NCBI RefSeq assembly: GCF_000350225.1
Contig: NW_005178937.1
Span: 1-64,000, forward strand
Direction: 5' to 3'
DNA from: Chondrus crispus
Taxonomy: Eukaryota > Rhodophyta > Florideophyceae > Gigartinales > Gigartinaceae
Length of the DNA stretch: 64,000 bases
The position numbers and the translations under genes are program-made. Below, one piece after another: positions 1 to 10,802 of this stretch. The notes under the pieces are model-generated. The model saw only the letters and a list, made by a program, of their open reading frames with translations. It was not told the DNA's origin and searched no databases. Numbering within the stretch: position 1 is the first letter of the stretch; every line of letters starts with the position of its first letter.

Positions 1-35
1 ATGCATGCTCGAGCGGCCGCCAGTGTGCTGGAAAG
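1..35. other. Cloning vector polylinker and BstXI adaptor (not genomic)
   Basis: The first bases run through NsiI, SphI, XhoI and NotI sites and then CCAGTGTGCTGG, a BstXI site of the kind in pCR/pcDNA-type polylinkers. Bases 28-35 (CTGGAAAG) match the short strand of the commercial BstXI linker. From base 36 the sequence matches the element copies at 2741, 27246, 29946 and 32648, so the genomic insert starts there. This is residual vector at a contig end. Confidence 0.9.
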
Positions 36-1608
36 GTCGGCGACATAACTATTCTAAGTCGCCCTGCAGCCAAGCCCCACCCGGCCTCACACGAAGCCGA
101 TCGTCACACTCCCTGCTAACACACTGCCCATGCTCGCCGAGCACGAAGACTCGTCCAAAGGGACCACCCTCAGACGAGCGCAGCTACGAATTCACCCGCG
201 GTGACCGACGTCGACGCTCACAATCGGTCCTATTATCTTTTTTTCAGGACGGTCTACTTAGCACTTACCACCATGATTTCTCTTCAACTCTGTCTTTTCC
301 TTGTTTCTTTTCTTTCCCTCTTTTCTGTTCTGTTTTACTCTATTCTATTTTATCTTATTTCTTTTTGTTGTCGCAGGACTCTGGCGACGCGACCGCGTAT
401 CGCGGACTTCGATCAACAAGATCCCAAGGCAAATCGATAGACGGACGAGAAGGAGAAGGAAATTGCACCCGTCAGGAGCACGAGAGAAGATGGTGCGCAA
501 CTACAGATTGATACGACGGCAAATCCCGTCGGGAGCGCCAATCCAAAGGGCCCCCACATTTCGCATACGCGAAAATTGGTATTCTCGGGGAGAAAGGGGC
601 AACGAAGGACTACAGCTGATACACCTCGACCACGGAGTATTGCTCGTGTTCCTTACGGACGTGCTTCTTTCAAATGGGGATTACACTGACGATGTCAGTT
701 TCAATGACACAACCTGTACAGGAGCAGCATCAAACTTCGTCGAAAAGAGTATAATTAATACCGAACCAGCAATTAGAACGCAGAGCTGACACAGGACACA
801 CCCCTAGTGTGTCGGAAAGGTTCGAAGGAAGGAGGGAAAACGCTCGTTGAGCTAGAGGGTTTTCTGAAGGGACAATGTTTTTTTTTGCAACCCCGAAATG
901 ATGGCGCACACCCAAGTACGCACGCGTCCATCGAAGGTGTCACACTTCCCTGGATCGAGAAGCATTTGTTTGAAAACACACCTCTCTACAGGGGGGGGGG
1001 GACTAAAGAAAGAAAGGGACATTCGTCTTGAAGGGACGTCCTCGCCTCAGCAAAAACTCGTTGACAATTCTTGTCATAGAAGACAGTCGGTGGCCTTGCA
1101 AAACATGTGTGGACACTCAACCGTACACGCCTCGTCAACATGACATATGATCTACCTTTACCCGTTGCCGCTCATTCGTGTCGCGATACACACCTGCATG
1201 GCTAACAACCTCCGCCGTCGTTTCAGGAGGACCAACAGCCCTTCACGAATACGCTAACAATTGTTTTTACACGAACGACGCAGTCCTAAGTTCGCTACGG
1301 AATCCGCTCCCTGCTTTCATTTTCTTTTCTTTTTGGTTGCTCCGTTTTCTCTGTATATATTGGCTATGTGAGGTCACTTCGCCTACGCCGACTGTCTGCC
1401 ACGGAGATTAAGGACACGCCACGCGTGCCCCGAACGAAGAAAAATAAGGCCATACCAGCCCAGCGGGCAGCGCCAGGGAAGCAAATTAATTGGGAGAGAG
1501 GGAACCGAACTGCGACTGCAGGAGTACCCATATGAGGACTTAGTCTGTCATCGAGACACGAAGAGAGTGAACCCGCAGGCCCCCCCTCGCAGCCACGAGT
1601 CATGGCGA

Positions 1609-4314
1609 TTTGCGAAAGGAACAAGCCCGGTACAAGCGAAATTTCGACGCACGCCTTCGCAAACCGCAATATGAGATCCCGCCGGGGTCCTACGTATTCC
1701 TTCGGAAGGAGCAGGGCGCGGCTAGCGAACCGAAACACAAGCTGGCACAAGTCGCCACAGGACCTTATCAGGTCCGAAGATCGGATCAACATACGGTAGT
1801 CATTGCCATTGGCGATCAGGAGGAACGCATATCGCGAGACAGGGTGGAGTTAGCCCCAAGCCCGATGGACTATGCGCCGATAACTGGCCTACGGCAAGCG
1901 CTACAGTTCCTGGGAGAGCCGGAGCTAAACGAAGAAGGAGAGGTAATGGAGGACGAGGAACGTCCTCACACCCGTGCGCCTACGACGAGGGACCAGGATA
2001 ATTTAGTCGGTCGAACGCCGACAACGGAGACGCCTCCAGACCTACGCGAGTTTGGAAAGTCCAGAGAAGAGGATGAGTTGGAAGATCTTCGGAAGGGGGA
2101 AGGACAGTTGGACACGCAGGAAGAAGGAACCGAGAGTCAGGAGTATGTGATCGACAAGATCGTGGACCATGGCTACGACGAGGAGAAATTAATTCTCAAA
2201 GTGAGGTGGTATGGGTATACCATCGAGGACGCAACGTGGGAACCTATTGAGCAGATCCCCCGCAGCGCGGTAGTCACATATTTCCGAAGGAAAAGGCTAC
2301 CCTTACGGACGCAAGCGTCGCACGCACAACCGGGATAGCCATCGTCAATAGAATTAGTAGGTTAGAGACAACAGAGAGGTCAGAACTTCGAGAAAGAAAC
2401 ACATCTACGGGGTTCGCAGATAAGGAGTTTGAAGGAAAGGAGAGCAAGGCAGAGAAGCGAGACTGTATCCTTGGATGAGGCATTGAGCCTCTCGGAAAAC
2501 ACACACGCTTCATCACGGTACGCACGAGAAATGACGTTTCGAACGGACGGTCCGCCCACGTGGGGGGGGGAATGATGAAATCAAATTATATATACATATG
2601 TAAGCGTGTTGACAACAACCCGCTGAACCGGCGACACAAGTGAGAAGTCGATTCCAGCCATGCTGTGAAATTATAATCAAAAAGCAGGAAAAATTGCGGC
2701 AGCTGCAGTACGCACGATAAGTGGTGATCGTTTGCCACAGTCGGCGACATAACTATTCTAAGTCGCCCTGCAGCCAAGCCCCACCCGGCCTCACACGAAG
2801 CCGATCGTCACACTCCCTGCTAACACACTGCCCATGCTCGCCGAGCACGAAGACTCGTCCAAAGGGACCACCCTCAGACGAGCGCAGCTACGAATTCACC
2901 CGCGGTGACCGACGTCGACGCTCACAATCGGTCCTATTATCTTTTTTTCAGGACGGTCTACTTAGCACTTACCACCATGATTTCTCTTCAACTCTGTCTT
3001 TTCCTTGTTTCTTTTCTTTCCCTCTTTTCTGTTCTGTTTTACTCTATTCTATTTTATCTTATTTCTTTTTGTTGTCGCAGGACTCTGGCGACGCGACCGC
3101 GTATCGCGGACTTCGATCAACAAGATCCCAAGGCAAATCGATAGACGGACGAGAAGGAGAAGGAAATTGCACCCGTCAGGAGCACGAGAGAAGATGGTGC
3201 GCAACTACAGATTGATACGACGGCAAATCCCGTCGGGAGCGCCAATCCAAAGGGCCCCCACATTTCGCATACGCGAAAATTGGTATTCTCGGGGAGAAAG
3301 GGGCAACGAAGGACTACAGCTGATACACCTCGACCACGGAGTATTGCTCGTGTTCCTTACGGACGTGCTTCTTTCAAATGGGGATTACACTGACGATGTC
3401 AGTTTCAATGACACAACCTGTACAGGAGCAGCATCAAACTTCGTCGAAAAGAGTATAATTAATATCGAACCAGCAATTAGAACGCAGAGCTGACACAGGA
3501 CACACCCCTAGTGTGTCGGAAAGGTTCGAAGGAAGGAGGGAAAACGCTCGTTGAGCTAGAGGGTTTTCTGAAGGGACAATGTTTTTTTTTGCAACCCCGA
3601 AATGATGGCGCACACCCAAGTACGCACGCGTCCATCGAAGGTGTCACACTTCCCTGGATCGAGAAGCATTTGTTTGAAAACACACCTCTCTACAGGGGGG
3701 GGGGGACTAAAGAAAGAAAGGGACATTCGTCTTGAAGGGACGTCCTCGCCTCAGCAAAAACTCGTTGACAATTCTTGTCATAGAAGACAGTCGGTGGCCT
3801 TGCAAAACATGTGTGAACACTCAACCGTACACGCCTCGTCAACATGACATATGATCTACCTTTACCCGTTGCCGCTCATTCGTGTCGCGATACACACCTG
3901 CATGGCTAACAACCTCCGCCGTCGTTTCAGGAGGACCAACAGCCCTTCACGAATACGCTAACAATTGTTTTTACACGAACGACGCAGTCCTAAGTTCGCT
4001 ACGGAATCCGCTCCCTGCTTTCATTTTCTTTTCTTTTTGGTTGCTCCGTTTTCTCTGTATATATTGGCTATGTGAGGTCACTTCGCCTACGCCGACTGTC
4101 TGCCACGGAGATTAAGGACACGCCACGCGTGCCCCGAACGAAGAAAAATAAGGCCATACCAGCCCAGCGGGCAGCGCCAGGGAAGCAAATTAATTGGGAG
4201 AGAGGGAACCGAACTGCGACTGCAGGAGTACCCATATGAGGACTTAGTCTGTCATCGAGACACGAAGAGAGTGAACCCGCAGGCCCCCCCTCGCAGCCAC
4301 GAGTCATGGCGATT
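1609..4314 (+). repeat. 2.7-kb tandem unit (copy in the partial element)
   Basis: The unit starts at TTTGCG in the integrase tail and ends at CGATT in the downstream region. A partial unit (36-1608) precedes it. This unit has the uninterrupted chromodomain frame, like unit 1 of the complete element and unlike units 2 and 3. The last unit ends at CGATTGACTTAGG, where the unique flank begins. Confidence 0.9.
1610..2338 (+). CDS. Gypsy integrase C-terminal tail plus chromodomain (fragment)
   Basis: This open frame of 242 codons holds the last part of a chromovirus integrase. A GPY-type segment (TGPYQV) comes first, then an acidic linker, and a chromodomain near the C-terminus (EYVIDKIV ... VRWYGY ... 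ATWEP). In chromoviruses this domain steers integration to marked chromatin. The frame is the same as that of 26083-26844 in the complete element. Its first codons are a junction artefact of the tandem duplication, because no RT, RNase H or integrase core lies upstream. It is unlikely to be translated alone unless a spliced or internally initiated product exists. Confidence 0.75.
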   Translation: MRKEQARYKRNFDARLRKPQYEIPPGSYVFLRKEQGAASEPKHKLAQVATGPYQVRRSDQHTVVIAIGDQEERISRDRVELAPSPMDYAPITGLRQALQFLGEPELNEEGEVMEDEERPHTRAPTTRDQDNLVGRTPTTETPPDLREFGKSREEDELEDLRKGEGQLDTQEEGTESQEYVIDKIVDHGYDEEKLILKVRWYGYTIEDATWEPIEQIPRSAVVTYFRRKRLPLRTQASHAQPG

Positions 4315-4727
4315 GACTTAGGAATGCGAGCGCCCCGCCAGCAAACGCATGAGGAAGGTGCGTGCGAACCACCCGAAACGCCTTCAAAAGTGTTAACAAA
4401 AATTGAGGGAAGTGCCAGCCGGGGTATACAACCCATTTGTTGTCACAAGCCCCACGCGTCGATCCGACCATCTTGCAAATTACCAGAGGGAAGGACCTCG
4501 ACAAACCCTCTTTCCCACCGCCCCAGTTTCCCTTGAAAATGATCGATTGCGAGCGCACCCCGATGGGGAGCTCACACAGGAGACCCCAGCCTCTATCACG
4601 GCGACGCCGTCGCCCGCGCAGCCGTTGAAATACATCGAAAAGGACGCCCCCCCAAAAAGAGGAGGAAGAGGCGAGGTTTTTGAAACTCCTTTGCCGCCCC
4701 CGCTAGGGAAGCAGAATATGTTGTCAG

Positions 4728-4799
4728 GTCAGTACGAGACCAATTGCCTTTCCCTTTCACCTCGCTTTGCCCCTTTTTTATTTGTTTTGTGTATTGTAG
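4728..4799 (+). other. Possible 72-bp intron in the gypsy 3' region
   Basis: CAG/GTCAGT is followed by a pyrimidine-rich stretch and TTGTAG/G, a well-formed donor and acceptor 72 bp apart. The same block is present at 34637-34708 in the complete element. Other acceptor-like tracts (TTTTTTTCAG, TTGTCGCAG, GTTTCAG) occur in each tandem unit. Spliced subgenomic RNAs are known for some LTR elements, but no protein here is convincing enough to fix exon frames. Confidence 0.35.
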
Positions 4800-5104
4800 G
4801 TGACGAGGGCATGAACCCACGGTGAGAATTCGGTGCAGCATCACCCGGACAGAGACGCGAAGCGCGATAGTCACAAGGGAAACGTTGGTGCGGGAAGAAC
4901 CGAAGAGGGAGAGAGACGCGACATCACTTCCGCGATGACGATCGCAGAGGGGGCAGCTGCTACGAAGGAATTGGGTGCTCCTGGTGATTAGCTCTGAAGA
5001 ATATCGCCATACGGAGTCAATGAAGAAAGAGCGGAGACACGTACAGCAGGTGTCTACAAGGAGATTGCAATCGACGGAAGCAATTAGGAGCATCGACGTT
5101 GCCG

Positions 5105-5156
5105 GATTTCGCCATGTCGAACAGCACAACTGTTTTTTGTGTTCTTGTTCAGCTGC
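5105..5156. repeat. Left arm of a 52-bp inverted repeat
   Basis: This segment, including GATTTCGCCATGTCGAAC and GTGTTCTTGTTCAG, matches the reverse complement of 12936-12987 with roughly six mismatches in 52. It begins three bases after gypsy homology ends. Both arms keep a short open frame (MSN...TV.CVLVQL), so it could instead be a small repeat or gene-start fragment present twice in opposite orientation. Confidence 0.65.
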
Positions 5157-5354
5157 TCCCCGCTCCGACCCCTCCGTCATGCTGCGCACTTACACCCGCA
5201 CCACCGTCCCGCGGGCGCCGTCACCCATCCTCGCCCCGCATTGAACAAAAGGGTCCCGCTTCTCCCCGTTCTACCCGCCCACACATTTGCCGCATCTTAC
5301 CACCACCTCTTTACCCTCTCACTTCCCATCGCCTCTTAACCCCCCTGCACGGGG

Positions 5355-5520
5355 GTGAAGAGGCCCCCGGCGGCTCCGACCGCCGCATCCAGTCGCGCAA
5401 CTTCTCCGAGGTCGACTTCATGGACTCCGGCCCGGGCCGCTCGCTCATGTCCGAGCCGCGGTCCTCGGCCTGCAGGACGAGCTCGACTCGCTGCAGCTCG
5501 ACGACGTCCTCGTCGAGTAG
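5355..5520 (+). pseudogene. C-terminal coding fragment of an unrecognised protein
   Basis: One frame reads NFSEVDFMDSGPGRSLMSEP up to about 5458. The next frame then reads VLGLQDELDSLQLDDVLVE and stops at TAG 5518-5520. Both halves look like coding sequence of GC-rich local composition and are joined by what looks like a one-base frameshift. I do not recognise the family. Pyrimidine-rich DNA precedes it. An AATAAA lies near 5780 on the plus strand and could be its polyadenylation signal. Confidence 0.35.
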
Positions 5521-5915
5521 TACCTGCTTGCCAAGCCGGTACTGCGCACATTTCTTTCGCAACTTTGTTCACACCAAGACGCCACCCTCATGCCCTCCTT
5601 TTTCGGTTCTCGCTCCACCTGGTCTACCTGTATACTTTTCTGTATTTGTACAACACTCTTGTACATCGTGCTTTCTTCTACGAAAGAGGCGTCATACCAC
5701 TTTCTCATTTATTAGCATGCTAGTTCCTTAAGCCCATCTCCTCACCTTGCCCTTTGCCACCTTCTCCACTGGGTTGTACAATAAAGTTGAATCGTCTAGT
5801 CGACACATCCCGACATCTTAGTACACATTGGCTTCCCAGCTTCGTTATGTTCAACTCCGCGTTCGGTGCTCGAGGTTCACCAAACTTCCTTCCGTGCCTC
5901 TGAATTTCGCTTTGA
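5521..5915. other. No gene seen
   Basis: This is an intergenic stretch of pyrimidine-rich sequence with short spurious frames. The only possible signal is an AATAAA near 5780. It separates two broken gene fragments in opposite orientation. Confidence 0.5.
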
Positions 5916-6358
5916 TCAAACCTTGCCGCTGCAATCTATAGCGCTAATAGACCCATCATCATAAACCGCTACTGTCTTCATCCGCTTCATTTCAAACGTC
6001 GTTCCCCAAACCGAATTTCGGTGTCCCTTACAGATATACAAAGTTGCCCCCATCCGCCGATCCCAAATATTGACAGTCCTATCACTCCCCCGCTCACAAT
6101 AAAGTCCGAATCATCTGACCCGGCCGCACTCAGAACCAACCCTTCATGCCCCCGACATGTCTTTGCAGCATGCCCAGAGCCTAAGTCATTGGTGTTCAGC
6201 AACTGGACATCCGAAGCCGTGAGCAAGAGTCGCGAGTTATTCTTCAAACATGATATCGTTCGCACTGCACCCCCGTTTTTGGCCATATCCCCGTACAACA
6301 TTCTCATGGGCAATGTCCGCTGTTCCAATTTTGGTGAAGCGCTCTATCACAACTTGCA
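5916..6358 (-). pseudogene. SKI8/WDR61-like WD40 protein, C-terminal fragment
   Basis: Read on the minus strand this gives the last WD40 blades of a protein most like SKI8/WDR61, the WD40 subunit of the Ski complex that also associates with Paf1C. The blades read RTISCLKNNSRLLLTASD, then CRGHEGLVLSAAGSDDSDF, then SDRTVNIWD, then CKGHRNSVWGTTF, and the end is DDGSISAIDCSGKV with TGA at 5916-5918. The spacing of repeats and the short acidic/aromatic terminus fit WDR61. A one-base frameshift in the G run near 6075 breaks the frame between IVSGG and SDRTV, and the N-terminal blades are missing. It lies just downstream of the formin remnant on the same strand. Confidence 0.6.
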
Positions 6359-6402
6359 CCGCTAAGATAGTCGATTGAGATTGTTTGGATCTGGTTGAGA
6401 GG

Positions 6403-7828
6403 CTATCGATTCGCGAAGAGCATGTCAGTTATATAGTGAAGTAGATTAAAGCCTCGGCCCCGTCCCTTCGTTTCAGACAGCTTCTGGAGGGTCTCAAGTC
6501 TGAAGCCGCGCGCTGATCCCTTCGCTGTTCCAGCTTTAAGAAATTACCGACGGTCAGAATCGCGACCAACACTTTCTCAAAGCGTTTCGACTGTAAGACT
6601 ATCTCTTGAACAATCCCGTTGAGATCGGCGGCACGCCCAAGCAAGTCTGCATCTTCCACGCTATACTTCTCTTCATATCACTCCAGAGCTTGGTCGGAAA
6701 AGTCGTTTATGGAGACACCCTCAGGTGGTTCCAGGTATTCGAAGAATAGGTCGACACCGAAGTCATCAATTGTCTCAAACTTAGTCGCGAGGGGTGGGGC
6801 CATTCGACATCCTGAAAGCACACGAAGTGATACGGAGGTTGGAGGAAGCCTGTGTGACCTGTAGTTGTAAAAGGTGGTTTGGTGTCGTCGGAAATAGGGA
6901 CCCAGTGCTCGAATACAAGAACGATATCGCCTGAAATGACCTCGTTGGTGGCCAATGAATCATAACCTGTACCAATCATGGCATAGTTTCCCAGACCATT
7001 GTCCTCTTGCAGAATAGTGGTGCGCTCTTTGGTCTCGTTCCGACCTGCTTGAAATATGCGTACAATGGGATTCCAGGGCTGGTCATCAATCTTGACAGTT
7101 CCCTGGACGAGAATCTTTGCTATTTGTATGGGGCGGTTGTTGGGGAGGACGGGGCGGATTCGCAGCATTGTGAAGAATCGTAAATATTGTTACAAGGTGG
7201 GAACGCTTGTGATATCTTGCTCCATTTGACGCTCTGAGCACATCCCTGACTTCTTGACGAGATTCATGAAATGATCAAGGGCGTCGACACCATTCTTGTA
7301 GATACTGAAGTAGGTCAGGTAGGCGCGGGCGACAAGGGCAACGGCAGTGAGAGGCCGATAGCGGTCGGAGACCACGTTGCGAGCGATGATGATAACAATG
7401 TTCTGGGAGCCCATCTCCAACCCCTGCGCGAGCCATTGGTAGGCTGCACAGACAATCTCAAAGACGGAGGACAAGGAAGGGGCGAGATAGTACGGACCGA
7501 GATGGCTGGTGGTGGTAACGACGACGCCGGGGAGGATATCGGTCATCCATGGCTCCTGACCTTAGGCACAGACGTCGAGAACGAGAGCGCGTCGGGTTTC
7601 GCCATACTTCTTGTACGCCTGCTGCAGAGCGACTTTCCAATATGAGACAAAGGTGTCCTCCTCGTAGAGAGCAATTAAGACGCCATCGGAAAGCTCTACG
7701 ATTTTGCGCGGCCTCGGCTTCTTATAAAAGGTGACTATTGTGCTGGGTACGAATTTCCCATTCCCTACGTCCAAAAACCTTTCCTTGTATATTCGTTTAT
7801 TTTTGGGGCGCGTGCAGCGCAGTGTCAT
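6403..7828 (-). pseudogene. Formin with PTEN-like N-terminal module, degenerate
   Basis: In order on the minus strand are three parts. First is a phosphatase-like segment (7828-7190) with MGSQNIVIIIARN where active PTEN relatives have HCxxGxxR, so it would be catalytically dead. Second is a PTEN-C2-like segment (7168-6700; VLPNNRPIQIAKI ... PWNPIVRIF). Third is the C-terminal part of an FH2 domain (about 6650-6403; SKRFEKVLVAILTVGNFL, then ETLQKLSETKG and NLLHYITDML). This order matches formins of the plant class II type, which nucleate and elongate actin. Damage includes in-frame TAA at 7562-7564 and 7190-7192, TGA near 6680, and one-base shifts near 6800 and 6530. The FH1 region and the first half of FH2 are missing, so an internal deletion is likely. 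The start is the ATG at 7828. Confidence 0.7.
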
Positions 7829-7892
7829 GAGGGAACACACAGCCGCTCACAGCATAACATGCATCAATGTCTGGTAAATACCCGGAGGGTGT

Positions 7893-10122
7893 TCAACATT
7901 CTCCAAATGGGTCTAGTGCTTCCGTAGTAACGCGCTGGACAACATCCGGAATCTTACCGGTCGTGTTCAAGTCTGGAAAGTAAACGAGAACTGCCGCAGA
8001 TGGTATATCACTCTGTGATTGATCGTTTTGTTTCATCGGGGCGTAACGCCCAGTGTAGCATAAGCTTCCTCACTTCTGTCCCTGTACAAGTTCGAACCAC
8101 CGCACAGTTAAAACGACATTGTTGCTATTTGCATTCTCAACATGTTCAATTCTTCCCAACCAAAATGGTGTCACTTCGGTCACGTTTGATCCGCAGTTTA
8201 CAGTCACCATGCTGCCCCTATCATACGAGCACGTGTCCGCCAGAGCCAATTCGCTTTCCGAATCATCATATGATGCCTCAAGTTCGCCGCAATCATCGCA
8301 AAAAGAAGCAAAATGCTGGAAGTCCCACTCCGGCGGGGCGGACTCTTTGCTTTCCATTGAGTCTATTTCAGAAAGAAGTGATAAAACATTTTCTCTGCAT
8401 CCAATTCTATTCTCTGTCACATTTATGCGCTTGCCATACGTGCTGATGTCAACTTTGGAGGGCTTATTTGTTTGTATGACTGGTGCTTTTCTCATATCTG
8501 GAACAAAATGGAGGAAAGAACCAATGAATCCTTCGGTTCTATCAAGTTTTTGAAGCGCTTCCCTCTTTTCCACCATTTTGTACCCGACCAGGCAGGTAAC
8601 ATGAGCACCACCTCCTTCGAGCTCATGAGAATCATCCCGCTCGAAGACAAACTTTCTGAATGCGAGCATGTTGTTGATTCTCGACGCAACTGCACTTTGT
8701 TTATCACAAGCACCTGAAAAATTGTTCATCCCAGAGACGCGGCTAGCGTGTATGTTGTTTTGTACTGACGCGGAGTTTCCCCCTTGACTTTCAACAATGT
8801 GCCTGTGAAGTTCCGAAACACAGGCTGTATTCTTATCCCGCATGAAGACAGAAATTCGGCTGAATCGGCGGTCAATGTCCTCATGTGTGTGCCCAACCGG
8901 TAAAAAGTTAACAAAAATGCGGTTGAAGAGCCCTTTATGCACCATGTAATCACAAAATGCAAAAAGAAGCGATTCTTGTTGTCTTTTGATGTATTATCCA
9001 GCTGAACATTCAGCTCTTTCGGAAAACAACTCATACCTTGAGCTCTTTTTGCATCTCGCAACAGAAAAAGTGAGCGACATAGCGCATCAATTGTCTGATT
9101 CGCACCTGAGGGGATGTTGTCGGCTGACGTGAAAAAACCAACCAAATGCTGTCCAGAAAGTGCCCCGTGATAGCAAACACCAGTGACCTTCTGCTTTAGA
9201 GGCTTGCCCGTATCTCTTTTTGTCGTCGTGTAGAAGCGCGGTAGTCCAAACTTCGCCTGGTCGGCCCCGTCAATAATTACAGAAAGAATTTCCTGGGGCC
9301 TTTCAATTGCGTTTGACTGAATGAGTCTATATTGTGCTCGCTCAGAGTGGATTTGCTTCAGATGTGCGCGGAATCCTTTCTTAAGTTTTTCTCTACATTT
9401 TTCATATCCTGTTTTCCTAGCAATTGACATCAGACCCTCTTTAAAGCTTGTGCACGTGTCACAAACGGAAAAGCCGTGTCTTCGTCTACAATTGATATGT
9501 GAGGCATACCGTTTCCAAGTTTCGTAAAAGTGAGAAGAAGAGCACGCTCGACGGCCATACATCCCTTCATTTTCTCGAAACAGCGTGTAAACCAGGTATT
9601 TATTTCCATGTGGGAGGTGCCGCTCGATGCTGTGCGGCATTTGATCTCCAAGATCGTCTGCCAGGGCTCGCAGGAATGAAATCACCGAGGATTTTTTAGT
9701 TGAGCTCCCATCCGATCCCCCATTCTCCCGGGGAGGCAGGAAGCGTTCGCTGAAGGTAGTTGCATGACATTGGAAATCATGGTCCTTGACACGTCCAGAG
9801 TGTCAATCACCATTCTCCAACAAACCTGCCAGCCGTCACAGTAGAAGTATCGCCGTGAGCGCTGTGGATCCAGAACGATTAGATCGACGAGGCGTACCTT
9901 TCTTTCATCACGAGAAATTGACAGGAAATTCTCTCGCATTGACCTACACTTCTCTGTACCGACTTCGAAGACGCAATGACGCTTGCAACAGCGTTTTGGC
10001 ATCCAATTGTTGATATTCATGATGGATTGGCGTCGTGTCTTCTGTAATCGCGACTTCAATGATTTACGGTTGAGCGCGATTGGAACTTCTGATAGGGGAG
10101 GAGGATCGTCTAAGGTCGTCAT
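7893..10122 (-). pseudogene. Transposase-like protein resembling DUF7869 families
   Basis: This minus-strand gene of about 740 codons is split by frameshifts near 9755 and 8945 and an in-frame TGA at 8070-8072. An N-terminal Cys pattern (CCKRHC) comes first. A cluster HGFSVCDTC follows. Then comes a likely RNase H-fold core with VIIDGADQAKF, LDNTSKDNKNRF and LPVGHTHEDIDRRFS. The last part is a small beta-rich segment (FWLGRIEHV ... VLTVRWFEL) ending DPFGEC. The LDN.S.DNKN and VGHTHEDID motifs are those I associate with DUF7869-type proteins, which are multicopy and transposon-like in many eukaryotes. The three acidic motifs could form a DDE/D-type site; that is inference. It ends 65 bp from the formin start and faces away from the ParB-like gene. 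Confidence 0.6.
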
Positions 10123-10802
10123 GATATCGCTGTATGTGAAGGTTCAACGCTTCAGGTAGTAATGACGAACCTGCAAGTATGGACTGTGTGCAAGCACGCA
10201 CTGCGGTGTGAGATCAAGAATGTGCAGCCGAACGACTACATATCCCGTACTGGTATTCGGCTGGAAGCCAAAAGTCAGCAGCCCGGATCACTGTGGTCTG
10301 TTTTCAAAATAATAGACGTCAGGAAACTATATCAGATTCCTCTGCTGTGCTTTTAATTTTTTTCTGAAGGTTACACTTCCAAGTGTTTATCAAAGTCCTT
10401 TTCTACGCCTGTCAAATGCCTTGACAGTGACAAATATTTCCCTTTACCAAGCAAGTATTGCGATTCCTACGCAAAACATTTCGTCAAAAGACGCCAAATC
10501 ATGGTAGAGCAACAGGAATTTGTTCAAGTGGGTGACTGATATCTATATCATCTGCCTTACCCCTAACCTTTCCGAAACTCTCACATTCGATCGACCTGTT
10601 CAAATGTTTGAACTCAATGTTCAAATCTTCGGAATGAGCGGTGATTCTCTCATTCGCCTACGATGGTTTTTGTGCCTACACAAAACAACATTCTAAACAA
10701 TTGCCCCGTACCGAAGCCTTTGCTGAAGTCACAAGACTCGCGGCATTGCCTTTTACGATAGCCAAATCATACAACTAAAGCGAGGCAGAAAGTCTTGCAG
10801 TC
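10123..10802. promoter_or_regulatory. Divergent intergenic spacer
   Basis: These 680 bp lie between two outward-reading genes and hold no convincing frame of their own (10162-10356 is the longest). A shared or back-to-back promoter is expected from the geometry. I see no clear TATA box or repeated operator. Confidence 0.4.

Larger units (their letters stand above)
36..5101 (+). mobile_element. Partial Ty3/gypsy chromovirus copy, 3' portion only
   Basis: This stretch is nearly identical to the tandem-unit array and 3' flank of the complete element at 18974-39164. It has part of one 2.7-kb unit (36-1608), one full unit (1609-4314) and the unique flank (4315-5101, equal to 34224-35010). Homology stops abruptly at 5101, where the intact element continues for another 3.2 kb to its LTR. 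The copy therefore lacks its LTR and downstream antisense ORF here. Its 5' side is cut by the contig end. The break lies three bases from an inverted-repeat arm at 5105. Confidence 0.88.

Noticed and set aside
301-789. 162-codon frames with a very hydrophobic Phe/Leu-rich start (repeated in every tandem unit)
   Set aside because: They translate a T/C-rich tract. The other two frames across the same bases are equally open and no motif appears.
5105-5156. Introns in the MSN...CVLVQL frames of the inverted-repeat arms
   Set aside because: CTTGTTCAG looks like an acceptor, but both arms read through it in frame and no donor is placed convincingly.
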